DNA of 64,000 nucleotides from Pseudonocardia broussonetiae (GTDB lineage: Bacteria; Actinomycetota; Actinomycetes; Mycobacteriales; Pseudonocardiaceae), in the NCBI RefSeq assembly GCF_013155125.1, contig NZ_CP053564.1, positions 937,501 to 1,001,500 on the forward strand, written 5' to 3'. Shown one piece after another: positions 48,823 through 58,791 of the stretch. The notes under the pieces were generated by a model, which was not told the origin of the DNA, made no database searches, and was given only the letters and a program-made list of their open reading frames with translations. Position numbers and translations under genes: made by a program. Each line of letters opens with the position of its first letter. Positions within the stretch are counted from its first letter, which is position 1.

Positions 48823-49986
48823 GTGTCCACTGCGTCGACGGCGCCGACCGCGCCGGCATCCGCAGCCCAGGCGGAGGCGGTACCTCCGCCCCCACCCGGT
48901 TTCAAGTCCGGCCTGGAGGGCCACGTCGCCTTCCGCACCCAGATCGCCGAACCCGACAAGGACGGCGGCGCGCTGCGCTACCGGGGCGTCGACATCGAGG
49001 ACCTCGTCGGCAAGGTCAGCTTCGGCAACGTCTGGGCCCTGCTCGTCGACGGCCGCTTCGGCCCGGGCCTGCCGCCGGCCGACCCGTTCCCCATCCCGGT
49101 GCACACCGGTGACGTCCGCGTCGACGTCCAGGCCGCGCTCGCCATGCTCGCCCCCTACTGGGGCTACCGCCCGCTGCTCGACACGCCCGAGGAGGAGGCC
49201 CGCGAGCAGCTGGCCCGCGCCTCGGTGATGGCGCTGTCCTACGTCGCGCAGTCCGCGCGCGGGATCGGCGTCCCGGCGGTGCCGCAGAGCCGCATCGACG
49301 AGTGCCGCACGATCACCGAGCGCTTCATGACCCGCTGGCGGGGCGACCCCGACCCGGCGCACACGAGGGCCATCGACGCCTACTGGGTCTCGGCCTGCGA
49401 GCACGGCATGAACGCCTCGACGTTCACCGCCCGCGTCATCGCCTCCACCGGCGCCGACGTGGCCGCGGCGATGTCGGGCGCGATCGGCGCCATGTCCGGC
49501 CCCCTGCACGGCGGGGCGCCGGCGCGGGTGCTGCCGATGATCGAGGAGGTCGAGCGCACCGACGACCCGACCGGCCTCGTCAAGGGCATCCTCGACCGCC
49601 GCGAGAAGCTCATGGGCTTCGGGCACCGGGTCTACCGGGCCGAGGACCCGCGGGCGCGCGTGCTGCGCCGCACCTGCCAGGAGCTGAACGCGCCCCGGTA
49701 CGAGGTGGCCGTGGCGCTGGAGCAGGCGGCGCTGGCCGAGCTGCGCGAGCGCCGCCCGGACCACCCCATCGAGACCAACGTCGAGTTCTGGGCGGCGGTG
49801 ATCCTCGACTTCGCCGAGGTCCCGCCGCACATGATGCCCGCGATGTTCACCAGCGCCCGGACGGCCGGGTGGTCGGCGCACATCCTGGAGCAGAAGCGCG
49901 AGAACAAGCTCGTGCGCCCGTCGGCCCAGTACATCGGCCCCGGCCCGCGCAAGCCCGAGGACGTCGAGGGCTTCGGCGAGATCTAG
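48823..49986 (+). CDS. citA: Citrate synthase 2
   Basis: 387 residues, shorter type. Motifs: ACEHGMNASTFTARVIAST, GPLHGGAPARVLPMIEEV, LMGFGHRVYRAEDPRARVLR and WSAHILEQ. The N-terminal ~30 residues are an Ala/Pro-rich leader. GTG at 48823 has a perfect AGGAGG 6 nt upstream. Second citrate synthase in the window; related to the mycobacterial citA rather than the 2-methylcitrate synthase by memory, but methylcitrate activity is not excluded. Ends at a hairpin. Confidence 0.93.
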   Translation: MSTASTAPTAPASAAQAEAVPPPPPGFKSGLEGHVAFRTQIAEPDKDGGALRYRGVDIEDLVGKVSFGNVWALLVDGRFGPGLPPADPFPIPVHTGDVRVDVQAALAMLAPYWGYRPLLDTPEEEAREQLARASVMALSYVAQSARGIGVPAVPQSRIDECRTITERFMTRWRGDPDPAHTRAIDAYWVSACEHGMNASTFTARVIASTGADVAAAMSGAIGAMSGPLHGGAPARVLPMIEEVERTDDPTGLVKGILDRREKLMGFGHRVYRAEDPRARVLRRTCQELNAPRYEVAVALEQAALAELRERRPDHPIETNVEFWAAVILDFAEVPPHMMPAMFTSARTAGWSAHILEQKRENKLVRPSAQYIGPGPRKPEDVEGFGEI

Positions 49987-49999
49987 CGGCTCCGCCGCC

Positions 50000-50041
50000 C
50001 GTGAGTGGGAACCGTGGCCAGGGCCACGGTTCCCACTCACG
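50000..50041. terminator. Bidirectional terminator overlapping a stop codon
   Basis: Perfect 20-bp arms (50000-50019, 50022-50041) around a 2-nt loop. Its right arm contains the stop codon (50037-50039) of the convergent MFS gene. Confidence 0.8.
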
Positions 50042-51302
50042 AGGGGGTGGCCACAGGAGATCGGCGCACCAGCAGCGACGCCAGCCCCGCGACCAGGCAC
50101 AGCGCACCGCCGACCTGCCAGGCCAGGTCGTACTCGCCCACGGTGTCGCGCACGGCCCCGGCGACGAGCGCCATCAGCGCCGCCCCGACCTGGTGGCTCG
50201 CGAACACCCAGCCGAACACCACCGGCGCCCGCGCCCCGAAGACCTCCCGGCACAGCGCCATGGTCGGCGGGATCGTCGCCACCCAGTCGAGCCCGTAGAA
50301 GACGATGAACGCGACCATGTTCGTCGAGATGTCGGGGCCGAACAGCATCGGCAGCGCGGCGAGGGAGAACCCGCGCAGCACGTAGTAGACGAGCAGCAGC
50401 ACCCGCGGGTCGTAGCGGTCGGTGAGCCAGCCCGACGCGATCGTGCCGGCGATGTCGAACAGGCCGACGAGCGCGAGCAGCCCGGCCGCGACCGTCTGCG
50501 GCATCCCGTGGTCGTGCGCGGCGGGGATGAAGTGCGGCTGGATCAGCCCCATCGTCGTGGCGCCGCAGATCATCATGCCGAGCGCGAGGTACCAGAACGG
50601 CTTCGTGCGTCCGGCGTCGAGCAGCGCCCGCACCGTGATCCGGGCGGCGCCGGCCCGGATCGGGTCCCGGTCGTCGTCCGCGGTGCCGCCGTAGGGGGTG
50701 ACGCCGAGGTCGCGCGGGCGCTCGCGCAGCACGAGCAGCACCACCGGCACGACGGCCAGCGCGGCGACGGCGACGCCCAGCGCGGCGACGCGCCACCCCG
50801 AGCTCTCCGCGACGACCGCGATGAGCGGCAGGAACACGAGCTGCCCGGCCGCGCCACCGGCCGTCAGCACGCCCGAGACGAGGCCGCGGCGGGCGACGAA
50901 CCAGCGCCCGGTGACGGTGGAGACCAGCGCCAGCGCCATCGACCCGGTGCCGAGCCCGACCAGCACCCCCCAGCACAGGACGAGCTGCCAGCTCGCGGTC
51001 ATGAAGACGGTGAGCCCGCTGCCCGCGGCCACGACGACGAGCGCCCCGGTGATGATCGGCCGGATGCCGAAGCGCTCCATGAGCGCCGCGGCGAACGGCG
51101 CCGTGAGCCCGTACAGGGCCATGTTGACGGCGACGGCGGCCGAGATCGTGGTGACCGACCAGCCGAACTCGTCCTGCAGCGGCTGCATGAGCACGCCGGG
51201 CACGGCCCGGAAGCCGGCCGCGCCGACCAGGGCCAGGAAGGTGACGGCGGCGACCCACCACGCCGGGTGGATCCGCCGGACCGGCGCACTGAGTTCGCTC
51301 AC
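50037..51302 (-). CDS. MFS transporter (OFA/monocarboxylate-like)
   Basis: 421 residues, 12 helices. GVLMQPLQDEFGWSVTTISAAVAVNM at the start and TVTGRWFVARRGLVSGVLTAGGAAGQL are typical of the OFA family (oxalate/formate, monocarboxylate). RPRDLGVTPYG ends the first half. Imports or exchanges small carboxylates; substrate unknown. GTG start at 51302 is preceded by the end of the BTAD regulator by 1 bp, so they are probably co-transcribed. Confidence 0.88.
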   Translation of the reverse strand: MSELSAPVRRIHPAWWVAAVTFLALVGAAGFRAVPGVLMQPLQDEFGWSVTTISAAVAVNMALYGLTAPFAAALMERFGIRPIITGALVVVAAGSGLTVFMTASWQLVLCWGVLVGLGTGSMALALVSTVTGRWFVARRGLVSGVLTAGGAAGQLVFLPLIAVVAESSGWRVAALGVAVAALAVVPVVLLVLRERPRDLGVTPYGGTADDDRDPIRAGAARITVRALLDAGRTKPFWYLALGMMICGATTMGLIQPHFIPAAHDHGMPQTVAAGLLALVGLFDIAGTIASGWLTDRYDPRVLLLVYYVLRGFSLAALPMLFGPDISTNMVAFIVFYGLDWVATIPPTMALCREVFGARAPVVFGWVFASHQVGAALMALVAGAVRDTVGEYDLAWQVGGALCLVAGLASLLVRRSPVATPS

Positions 51303-51303
51303 G

Positions 51304-54300
51304 CTACCCAGGATCGCTCACCGGGGTGGTGCGAGGGAACCCCCGCGAGCTGTCAGGGTGCGGGCCCGCGGCCCCCGACAGCTGGACCAGCCGCTCCACC
51401 GAGGCGGTGTGACCGCCGTCGCGGGCGACGGTCAGCGCGTCGGCCGACCGGGCCGCGGTCCCCGGGTCCTCCCGGGCGGCGAGCAGCTCGACTTCGGCCA
51501 GGCGCGCCTCGTAGTGCCCCAGCGGCGGGCCGGTCGCCAGCGCGCGGGCCACCATCTCGTCGACACCGGCCAGCGCCCCGCGGGCCACCGCGACCAGCGC
51601 CGCACGGGCGGCGGCCCACGACGCGAACAGCGTCAGCGACTCCCCCGCCGCCGCGCTCGACGCGGCGAACTCGGCCGCGGCGTCGTCGAGCTCGCCGCGG
51701 GCGACGAGTGCGATGCCGAGCGCCCGGTGGGCGGTGGCCGTCCAGCCCCGGTGGTCGACACCGCGCGCGGTCGCCAGCGCCTCCCGCGCGTCCGCCTCCG
51801 CCTCCGCGGTCTCGCCGAGCGCCGACAGTGCCTCCGACCGGTGCCAGAGCGCGTAGGCGCAGCGCTCGGGCGCGTCGAGGTCCCGGGCCAGGTGCAGGGC
51901 GGCGGTGGCCTCGGCGAGCCCGTCGGCGGGCCGGCCCAGGAACACGAGCCCGTGCCCCCGGGTGGACCGGGGCGTCACCACGCGCAGCAGCTCGCCCGAG
52001 TCGGTGAACAGCTGCGCCACCCGCCCGAACGTCTCGACGCCGGCGGCGATCCGCCCGTCGAGGAAGGTCGCCATGGCCCGCCCGTCGAGGATCCGGGCGA
52101 CGCCGGCGGCGTCGCCGGACACGCGGTAGACGTCCAACGCGGCCTCGGCGCGGTCGCGACCGCGGTCGGGACGGCCGAGGTTCATGTCGAGGATCGCCGC
52201 GGTCTCCAGTGCGAACGCGCGCGCCCCCGCGTCCGCCGCGGCCTCGACGATCGCCAGCTCGGCCAGCTCGGCCGCGCGGTGCGGATCTTCCGCGCCGAAC
52301 GTGAGCATCGCGAGTCGGGACATCCGCCGCGACCGGAGCGGACCCGGGCCGGTCGCGGACAGCGCGGCCCGGAGGTCGGTCAGCGCGGCCCGCGTCCCGG
52401 CGTCGGCCTCGGCCCGGACGGCCAGCAGGTCGGCGCGCAGCGCGGGAGGCGGGTCGAGCGCGAGGCCCGCCACGGCCATCGCCGTCGCCTCCCCCGTGGC
52501 GTGCGCGGCCAGCGAGGCCGCCGCGGCCCGGGCGAACGCGAGGGCGGCCTCGTGCGCGTTCCCGGCGTCGCGGTGGTGCCGGGCGGTCTCCGACGGGTCC
52601 GCGTCCTCCGCGTCGAGCGCACGGGCCAGCAGTCCGTGCAGCCTGCCCCGCCCTCCGGCGTCCATGCCGGCCACGACGGTCTCGGCGACGAGGTCGTGCG
52701 CGGTCGCCCACCCGCGCTCGCCGAGCCGCACCAGACCGGCCGCCGCCAGCGCGGACAGCGCGTCGAGGACGGCGCGCGGATCCGATCCGCAGGCCGACGC
52801 GATCGTCGACGCCGGGGCCTCCCTGGCCAGGAGCGCGAGCACGGCCAGCACCTCCGCGGGGACACCGCCCTGCCGCGCTACCCGTCGCCGGAGCGTCCGG
52901 CGCTGTCCCTCGCGCCCGAGCTCGGCGGCGAGGGCGAGCACGTCCGGGGACCGCGGCTGCCAACCGTGCGCGAACGGGACGACCGCGTCGCGCCGCACCA
53001 GCTCCCGCAGCACCTCGACGACGGCGAAAGGGGTGCCGTCCGTGGCGGCGGCGACGGTCGACGCCAACTCGTCGTGGCCGACCATCCGGCCGACCGAAGC
53101 CACCGGGAGCGGACCGAGCACCACGTCGTCCCCGGGCCGGCCCCCACGCAGCTCGGCCATCACCGACGGCGCCAGCTCCTCGCCCCGGAACGCGAACACC
53201 GCGGCCAGCTGCGGCAGCCGGGCCAGCGCGGATCCGAGCAGCAGCACGCTGCTCGGATCGGCCCACTGCAGGTCGTCGACGACGAGCACGGCACCGGTAC
53301 CTGCGGCCACCTCCAGCACCCGCAGGCCGCCGGCCAGCAGCAGGGCGCGCCCGCTCTCACCGTCGACGGCGGCGGCGGAGCCGCTCCCCCACTCCGGCAG
53401 CAGGCACTCGACCGCGTGCCGGACGCGCGGTGGCAGCGTGTCCGCGACCGCGGCGTCGGTGGCCAGGGCCTCGCGCAGCAGGGACCGGGCCAGGCCCCAG
53501 GCCTCGGCCCGCTCGGGGAGGAAGGCCCTGGCGGCCAGCACCGGCAGGGGGCAGGACCGCGTCAGCTCGGCCAGCAACCGCGACTTCCCGGCGCCCGCGA
53601 CCCCGGCCAGGCCGGCGACCTGGCGTGCGTCCACCGCCGTCCGGAGCCGGACGAGCTCCTCGGCGCGGCCGGAGAACACCGGTTCGCCGAACACGCGCGG
53701 CGCGGCGGGCGCCGGGGCCGACACCCGCACGACGGCCGGACCGGCTCCCCGCAGCAGCGCGAGCCGAAGGGCGTCGACGGCGGCCGAGGGGTCGACGCCG
53801 AGCTCGTCGGACAGGCGCACCCGCAGGTCCGCGAGACGGGCGAGGGCGGCAGCCGGGTCGCCCGCGGCGGCCAGCGCCTCGGCCAGGACCAGCGTCGCGG
53901 ACTCCCGGAGCGGCTCGGCCGCCACGGCGTCGGCGGCCCAGGACGAGGCGCGCCGGGGGTCACCGAGCGCGAGCGCCGCACCCGCGGCGCGCTCGGCCGC
54001 CTCGACCCGGGCCCGGTGCAGCCGCTCCCGCGGCTCGCTCGCCCACTCGGCGTAGCTGTCCTCGGGCAGCGGCTCGCCCCACAGCGCCAGCGCCGTCGAC
54101 GCGGCCTGCAGGACCGCCCCGTCGGTGTCGGCCGTGCGGGACGCCTCGACCGCCGCGAGGAACCGACCGGCATCGACCTCGCAGTCACCCAGCGCGTACC
54201 CGCCGGTGCCGGTGACGATCAGGGCCGGATCCCCGAGGGCTCGGCGGGCTCGGTTCACCAGCACCCCGAGGTTCGCGGCCGGATCGGCCGGGAGCCGGTC

Positions 54301-54462
54301 CGGCCACAGGGCCTCGGCGAGCACGTCGTGCGGCACCAGGTCGGGACGGCGCACGGCGAGCACCCGCAGCAGCGCCCGGACCTTGCGCCCGCCGAACGCC
54401 GCGGGCGGCACCTCCCGGCCGTCACGACGGACCTGGAACCGCCCGAGCAGTTGCAGCTGCAC
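51304..54462 (-). CDS. BTAD/STAND-type transcriptional regulator with TPR region (SARP/AfsR-like)
   Basis: About 1052 residues. OmpR-type DNA-binding domain (about 1-90; GGRKVRALLRVLAV) followed by the bacterial transcriptional activation domain (about 95-240), an AAA/STAND ATPase with Walker A GVAGAGKS (about 287-294) and Walker B VLVVDDLQWAD (about 392-402), and a long helical TPR region to the end. The GTG at 54462 is chosen so that the protein starts directly before the DNA-binding fold; GTG 54471 or 54534 are alternatives, the latter inside the divergent promoter. Such proteins are ATP-dependent activators of secondary metabolism or stress genes. Divergent from a cupin/NTF2 pair. Confidence 0.85.
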   Translation of the reverse strand: MQLQLLGRFQVRRDGREVPPAAFGGRKVRALLRVLAVRRPDLVPHDVLAEALWPDRLPADPAANLGVLVNRARRALGDPALIVTGTGGYALGDCEVDAGRFLAAVEASRTADTDGAVLQAASTALALWGEPLPEDSYAEWASEPRERLHRARVEAAERAAGAALALGDPRRASSWAADAVAAEPLRESATLVLAEALAAAGDPAAALARLADLRVRLSDELGVDPSAAVDALRLALLRGAGPAVVRVSAPAPAAPRVFGEPVFSGRAEELVRLRTAVDARQVAGLAGVAGAGKSRLLAELTRSCPLPVLAARAFLPERAEAWGLARSLLREALATDAAVADTLPPRVRHAVECLLPEWGSGSAAAVDGESGRALLLAGGLRVLEVAAGTGAVLVVDDLQWADPSSVLLLGSALARLPQLAAVFAFRGEELAPSVMAELRGGRPGDDVVLGPLPVASVGRMVGHDELASTVAAATDGTPFAVVEVLRELVRRDAVVPFAHGWQPRSPDVLALAAELGREGQRRTLRRRVARQGGVPAEVLAVLALLAREAPASTIASACGSDPRAVLDALSALAAAGLVRLGERGWATAHDLVAETVVAGMDAGGRGRLHGLLARALDAEDADPSETARHHRDAGNAHEAALAFARAAAASLAAHATGEATAMAVAGLALDPPPALRADLLAVRAEADAGTRAALTDLRAALSATGPGPLRSRRMSRLAMLTFGAEDPHRAAELAELAIVEAAADAGARAFALETAAILDMNLGRPDRGRDRAEAALDVYRVSGDAAGVARILDGRAMATFLDGRIAAGVETFGRVAQLFTDSGELLRVVTPRSTRGHGLVFLGRPADGLAEATAALHLARDLDAPERCAYALWHRSEALSALGETAEAEADAREALATARGVDHRGWTATAHRALGIALVARGELDDAAAEFAASSAAAGESLTLFASWAAARAALVAVARGALAGVDEMVARALATGPPLGHYEARLAEVELLAAREDPGTAARSADALTVARDGGHTASVERLVQLSGAAGPHPDSSRGFPRTTPVSDPG

Positions 54463-54495
54463 GCCCGGCACCCGGCCATCGTCCTCGACCGCCAA

Positions 54496-54522
54496 CGAAC
54501 CGCAAGGTCGAACTCCTAGCGT
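54496..54522 (+). promoter_or_regulatory. Promoter of the cupin/NTF2 pair
   Basis: A TAGCGT -10 (54517-54522) lies 29 nt before the ATG, with AGGAGGGG as ribosome site. Two CGAAC pentamers (54496-54500, 54509-54513) 13 nt apart lie near the -35; SARP proteins bind short direct repeats but usually 11 nt apart, so the match is weak. Confidence 0.35.
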
Positions 54523-54551
54523 CGGCGGCACCACGACCAGGAGGGGACACC

Positions 54552-54905
54552 ATGGACTACGAGCAGCAGGACTTCGCCGATCCCACCGAGACCCGCGAGT
54601 TCCCGAACGGTCGGCTCGACCTGCTCCGCATCGGCGGCGCCGACATCGGCCGCCTGACCCTGGCGCCCGGATGGCGCTGGTCCACCGACGTCAAGCCGGC
54701 CGCCGGCACCGAGCTGTGCGAGGCCCCGCACTTCCAGTACCACGTGTCGGGCACGCTCCGCGTCCGCACGGCCGACGGCACGGAGTTCGACGCCGTGCCC
54801 GGCCAGGTCACGGCGCTGCCTTCCGGCCACGACGCGTGGGTCGTCGGCGACGACCCCGTGGTCGTCGTGGACTGGTGGGGCGCGTCCGAGTACGCGAAGG
54901 GTTGA
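54552..54905 (+). CDS. Cupin-domain protein
   Basis: 117 residues. Cupin barrel: WRWSTDVKPAAGTELCEAPHFQYHVSGTLRV carries the first motif and GQVTALPSGHDAWVVGDD the second. The metal-ligand His/Glu pattern is incomplete, so it may be a non-catalytic binder of a small molecule. Followed after 3 bp by an NTF2-like gene; divergent from the BTAD regulator, which may control both. Confidence 0.8.
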   Translation: MDYEQQDFADPTETREFPNGRLDLLRIGGADIGRLTLAPGWRWSTDVKPAAGTELCEAPHFQYHVSGTLRVRTADGTEFDAVPGQVTALPSGHDAWVVGDDPVVVVDWWGASEYAKG

Positions 54906-54908
54906 GCC

Positions 54909-55274
54909 GTGGACGCCGTGGACGCCGTGAACGCGGTGGACCCCGTGGACGCCGTCGCCCGGTTCGGCGAGGCGTTCGACCGCCAGGACGTCGACGCGAT
55001 CATGGCTGCCATGACCCCGGACTGCGTCTTCGAGGACACCTCGCCGCCGGACGGCACGCGCCACGAGGGCGCCGACGCGGTCCGCAGGGCCTGGCAGGCG
55101 CTGTTCACGGCATCGCCGGACGGCGTGTTCGCCACGGAGGAGCTGATCCCCGCGGTCGACCGCGTGGTGGTGCGCTGGCGCTACTCCTGGCCCGGCGGCC
55201 ACGTCCGCGGCGTCGACGTCTTCACCGTCCGCGACGGGCTGGTGTCCGAGAAGCTGGCCTACGTGAAGGGCTGA
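54909..55274 (+). CDS. SnoaL/NTF2-like protein with N-terminal VDA repeat
   Basis: 121 residues of the NTF2-like cone fold (VDAIMAAMTPDCVFEDTSPPDG, HEGADAVRRAWQALF, DVFTVRDGLVSEKLAYVKG), the fold of polyketide cyclases and limonene-epoxide hydrolases. The N-terminus is VDAVDAVNAVDPVDAVAR, an imperfect tandem 9-nt repeat; true initiation may be at an internal GTG after it. Catalytic function not predictable. Probably co-transcribed with the cupin. Confidence 0.8.
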   Translation: MDAVDAVNAVDPVDAVARFGEAFDRQDVDAIMAAMTPDCVFEDTSPPDGTRHEGADAVRRAWQALFTASPDGVFATEELIPAVDRVVVRWRYSWPGGHVRGVDVFTVRDGLVSEKLAYVKG

Positions 55275-55277
55275 GCC

Positions 55278-55302
55278 GCTCCCGGGTGGGGGGCCCGGGA
55301 GC
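55278..55302 (+). terminator. Terminator after the NTF2-like gene
   Basis: Perfect 9-bp arms GCTCCCGGG/CCCGGGAGC with a 7-nt loop, 3 bp after the stop. Confidence 0.7.
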
Positions 55303-55320
55303 GTGACAGGATCCACGTGA

Positions 55321-56496
<1,176 letters not shown>

Positions 56497-56509
56497 CCCG
56501 CTGTCCGCA

Positions 56510-56550
56510 GGAGCGGCGCCGGCACCCCGAACGGGTGTCGGCGCCGTTCC
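56510..56550 (+). terminator. Terminator after serC
   Basis: 18-nt arms (56510-56527, 56533-56550) pairing with two G-U pairs around the loop CGAAC. Confidence 0.8.
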
Positions 56551-56767
56551 TCGTCCCGGGGTTGCGCCCTGTAGTCACATGCGTAACTCTTGCCCCAGCT
56601 TTACCTGGCGTTGCACACGTGGCACGCTGCGTGTGCGGGGATGCCGATCACGTCCCGGGCGACGTCAGGCGGGGTGCACACGGCTCGGCGCGCCTCCGTG
56701 GCTGGTTGCGATTCGGCATCTACCGTCACCCGGACGGGGAGAGCCAGTGAACGGTGGGAGGCCGCGG

Positions 56768-58201
56768 ATGCGCGCGCTGCGGGTCGTCGGGATCACCGAG
56801 GGCGGCGATGTCGTCCTGGAGGACTCCGGCCGCCGCGAGCGCTTCACCGTTCCTGCCGACGAGCAGTTGCGCGCCGCCGCCCGAGGGGACATGAGCCGGC
56901 TCGGGCAGATCGCGATCGAGTTGGAGAGTCAGTTGCGCCCACGAGAGATCCAGGCCCGCATCCGCGCCGGAGCGTCCGTGGAGCAGGTGGCCTCCGCGGC
57001 AGGCGTGCCGATCCAGAAGATCGAACGGTTCGCCTACCCGGTGCTGCTGGAGCGCTCGCGCACCGCCGAGGTCGCCCAGCGCGCTCACCCGGTCCGGGGC
57101 GACGGGCCGGACGTCCGCACGCTGGGCGACGTCGTCGCCCACACGTTCGGCCTGCGCGGCCAGGAGTACACCGAGGCCGAGTGGGACTCCTGGAAGGGCG
57201 AGGACGGCCGCTGGGTCGTCTCCCTGTCCTGGCGCGCCGGCCGGTCGGACAACCGCGCGCACTGGACGTTCCAGCCGGGCGCGCACGGCGGCACCGTCAC
57301 CGCCGTCGACGAGCACGCCAGCGACCTGGTCGAGGGCCTGCCCGCACGCCCGCTGCGCCCGGTCGGACCCGTGATCGACATCGCCCGTCCCGAGGAGCTC
57401 CCGCCGACCCCGCAGCCGGCCGCCGAGCTGCGCGCCACCGGCTCCGACGTGGTGCGCGAGCGGTCGCCGGAGTACCGGGCGCCCGAGTACCGCGGCGTCG
57501 AGCGACGGGCGCTGGACCGGTCGTCCTCGTCGGACCGCCCCCTGTACGACCGCCCTGCCCTCGACCGCACCCCGCTGGACCGCACCGTCTCGGACCGGGC
57601 CGGCACCGTCGAGCGCGAGGCGCCCGCGGAGCGCCCGACCGATCGCCCGGCCGAGCGCACGGTGGTCGAGCCGCGCACGGTGGTCGAGCCCCGGACGATC
57701 AGCGAGCCGCGGACCGTGAGCGAGCCCCGCACGCCCGTGGAGCCCGCGGTCGTCGACTCACCGGCCCTCGACTCACCGGCCCTCGACGAGCCCCCGGCCG
57801 GGCCGCCGCGCGACGAGACCCCGGTCGTGCCCTGGTCGGCCGCGCCGGTCGAGCCCGCCGTCGAGCCGGAGCCCGTCGAGGCCGAGCCGGTCGACGCGCC
57901 CGAGCCGGTCGCCGAGGCGCCGGTCGAGGCCGAGCCGGTCGCCGAGCCCGAGCCCGTCGTCCAGCCCGAGCCCGCCGCCGAGGCGGAGCCGGAGCCGGAG
58001 CCCGTGGCCGCCGTGGCCGCCGAGGCACCCGCGGAGCCGGCGGCCGAGGTCGCCGAGGCCGCCCCGCCCGCGCAGCGCCGCGAGGAGACCCCGCCCGAGG
58101 CGCCCGCGCCGACCCCGCCCGCCGGGCGCCGGACGAAGAAGGGCAAGCCGGTCATGCCGTCCTGGGACGAGGTCCTGCTCGGGGTGCGCGGCCAGCGCTG
58201 A
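56768..58201 (+). CDS. sepH: Septation protein SepH
   Basis: 477 residues. N-terminal DUF3071/SepH domain (about 1-200) with the HTH-like IQARIRAGASVEQVASAAGVPIQKIERFAYPVL, which in Streptomyces and Mycobacterium binds and bundles FtsZ. The rest is low-complexity, with repeated VEPRT/SEPRT units (about 300-330) and an acidic Glu-Pro tract (about 365-425), ending in KPVMPSWDEVLLGVRG, a short conserved C-terminal motif. ATG at 56768 has GGGAGG 6 nt upstream; TACCGT at 56721-56726 is a likely -10. Upstream 217 bp also hold a 7-bp hairpin (GCACACG...CGTGTGC at 56613-56636). Confidence 0.93.
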   Translation: MRALRVVGITEGGDVVLEDSGRRERFTVPADEQLRAAARGDMSRLGQIAIELESQLRPREIQARIRAGASVEQVASAAGVPIQKIERFAYPVLLERSRTAEVAQRAHPVRGDGPDVRTLGDVVAHTFGLRGQEYTEAEWDSWKGEDGRWVVSLSWRAGRSDNRAHWTFQPGAHGGTVTAVDEHASDLVEGLPARPLRPVGPVIDIARPEELPPTPQPAAELRATGSDVVRERSPEYRAPEYRGVERRALDRSSSSDRPLYDRPALDRTPLDRTVSDRAGTVEREAPAERPTDRPAERTVVEPRTVVEPRTISEPRTVSEPRTPVEPAVVDSPALDSPALDEPPAGPPRDETPVVPWSAAPVEPAVEPEPVEAEPVDAPEPVAEAPVEAEPVAEPEPVVQPEPAAEAEPEPEPVAAVAAEAPAEPAAEVAEAAPPAQRREETPPEAPAPTPPAGRRTKKGKPVMPSWDEVLLGVRGQR

Positions 58202-58217
58202 GCCCCGGCGCCGGTCC

Positions 58218-58787
58218 TCAGCCCAGCATCGACACGATCAGCACCAGCCACGCCACGGCCAGCCCGACGCCGGTGCCGATCGCGGGCCAGCGCCAGAAGG
58301 GCACCGCGCGCAACAGGTAGAGCGACGGCGCGAGCCCGAGCCCGACCAGCAGGTTCGCCGGCACCCACAGCAGCCCGAACGCCTCGGCGAACGCGCTGCT
58401 GAGCTGCACGTCGCCGATCGCGACGAGCACCGCGAAGAACGCGGCGATGGGGAGCCCGGTGGCCCACGGCGTCGGCCCGGCCGGCTCGACGGCCAGGGAG
58501 CGCCGCGATCCGGCGCGGCGCGGCGCCGACCCGGCCGCCACCTCCTCCACGACGCCGCTCATCGGGTCGAGGTACGCGACGGGCCGCCCACGCAGGCCGG
58601 CGACGCGGGCGGCGAGCTGGCGGCCGCGACGGCGCACGAGGTCGCGCTCGTCGGGCATGCCGGAGCGTCCCGCGGCCACGGCGAAGGCCGCCCACTCGCG
58701 GAGGGCGGCCTGCAGCTCGTCGGGTAGGGGCGGGTCCTCCGGCCGGCGGTCCCCGAGCTCCACCCGGCCACCCGCGGCCCGCAACAC
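58218..58787 (-). CDS. DUF2537 family membrane protein
   Basis: 189 residues. Soluble N-terminal half with LPDELQAALREWAAFAVAAG and RGRQLAARVAGLRGRPVAYLDP, then three hydrophobic segments (about 110-130, 135-155, 165-187). Conserved next to SpoU and sepH in actinomycetes, function unknown. GTG start at 58787 follows the SpoU stop after 4 bp; converges on sepH with 16 bp between stops. Confidence 0.82.
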   Translation of the reverse strand: MLRAAGGRVELGDRRPEDPPLPDELQAALREWAAFAVAAGRSGMPDERDLVRRRGRQLAARVAGLRGRPVAYLDPMSGVVEEVAAGSAPRRAGSRRSLAVEPAGPTPWATGLPIAAFFAVLVAIGDVQLSSAFAEAFGLLWVPANLLVGLGLAPSLYLLRAVPFWRWPAIGTGVGLAVAWLVLIVSMLG

Positions 58788-58791
58788 GTCA

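Noticed and set aside
50698..54519. Plus-strand open frame of about 1270 codons opposite the MFS and BTAD genes
   Set aside because: Composition typical of antisense frames in high-GC DNA; the minus-strand genes have full domain sets.
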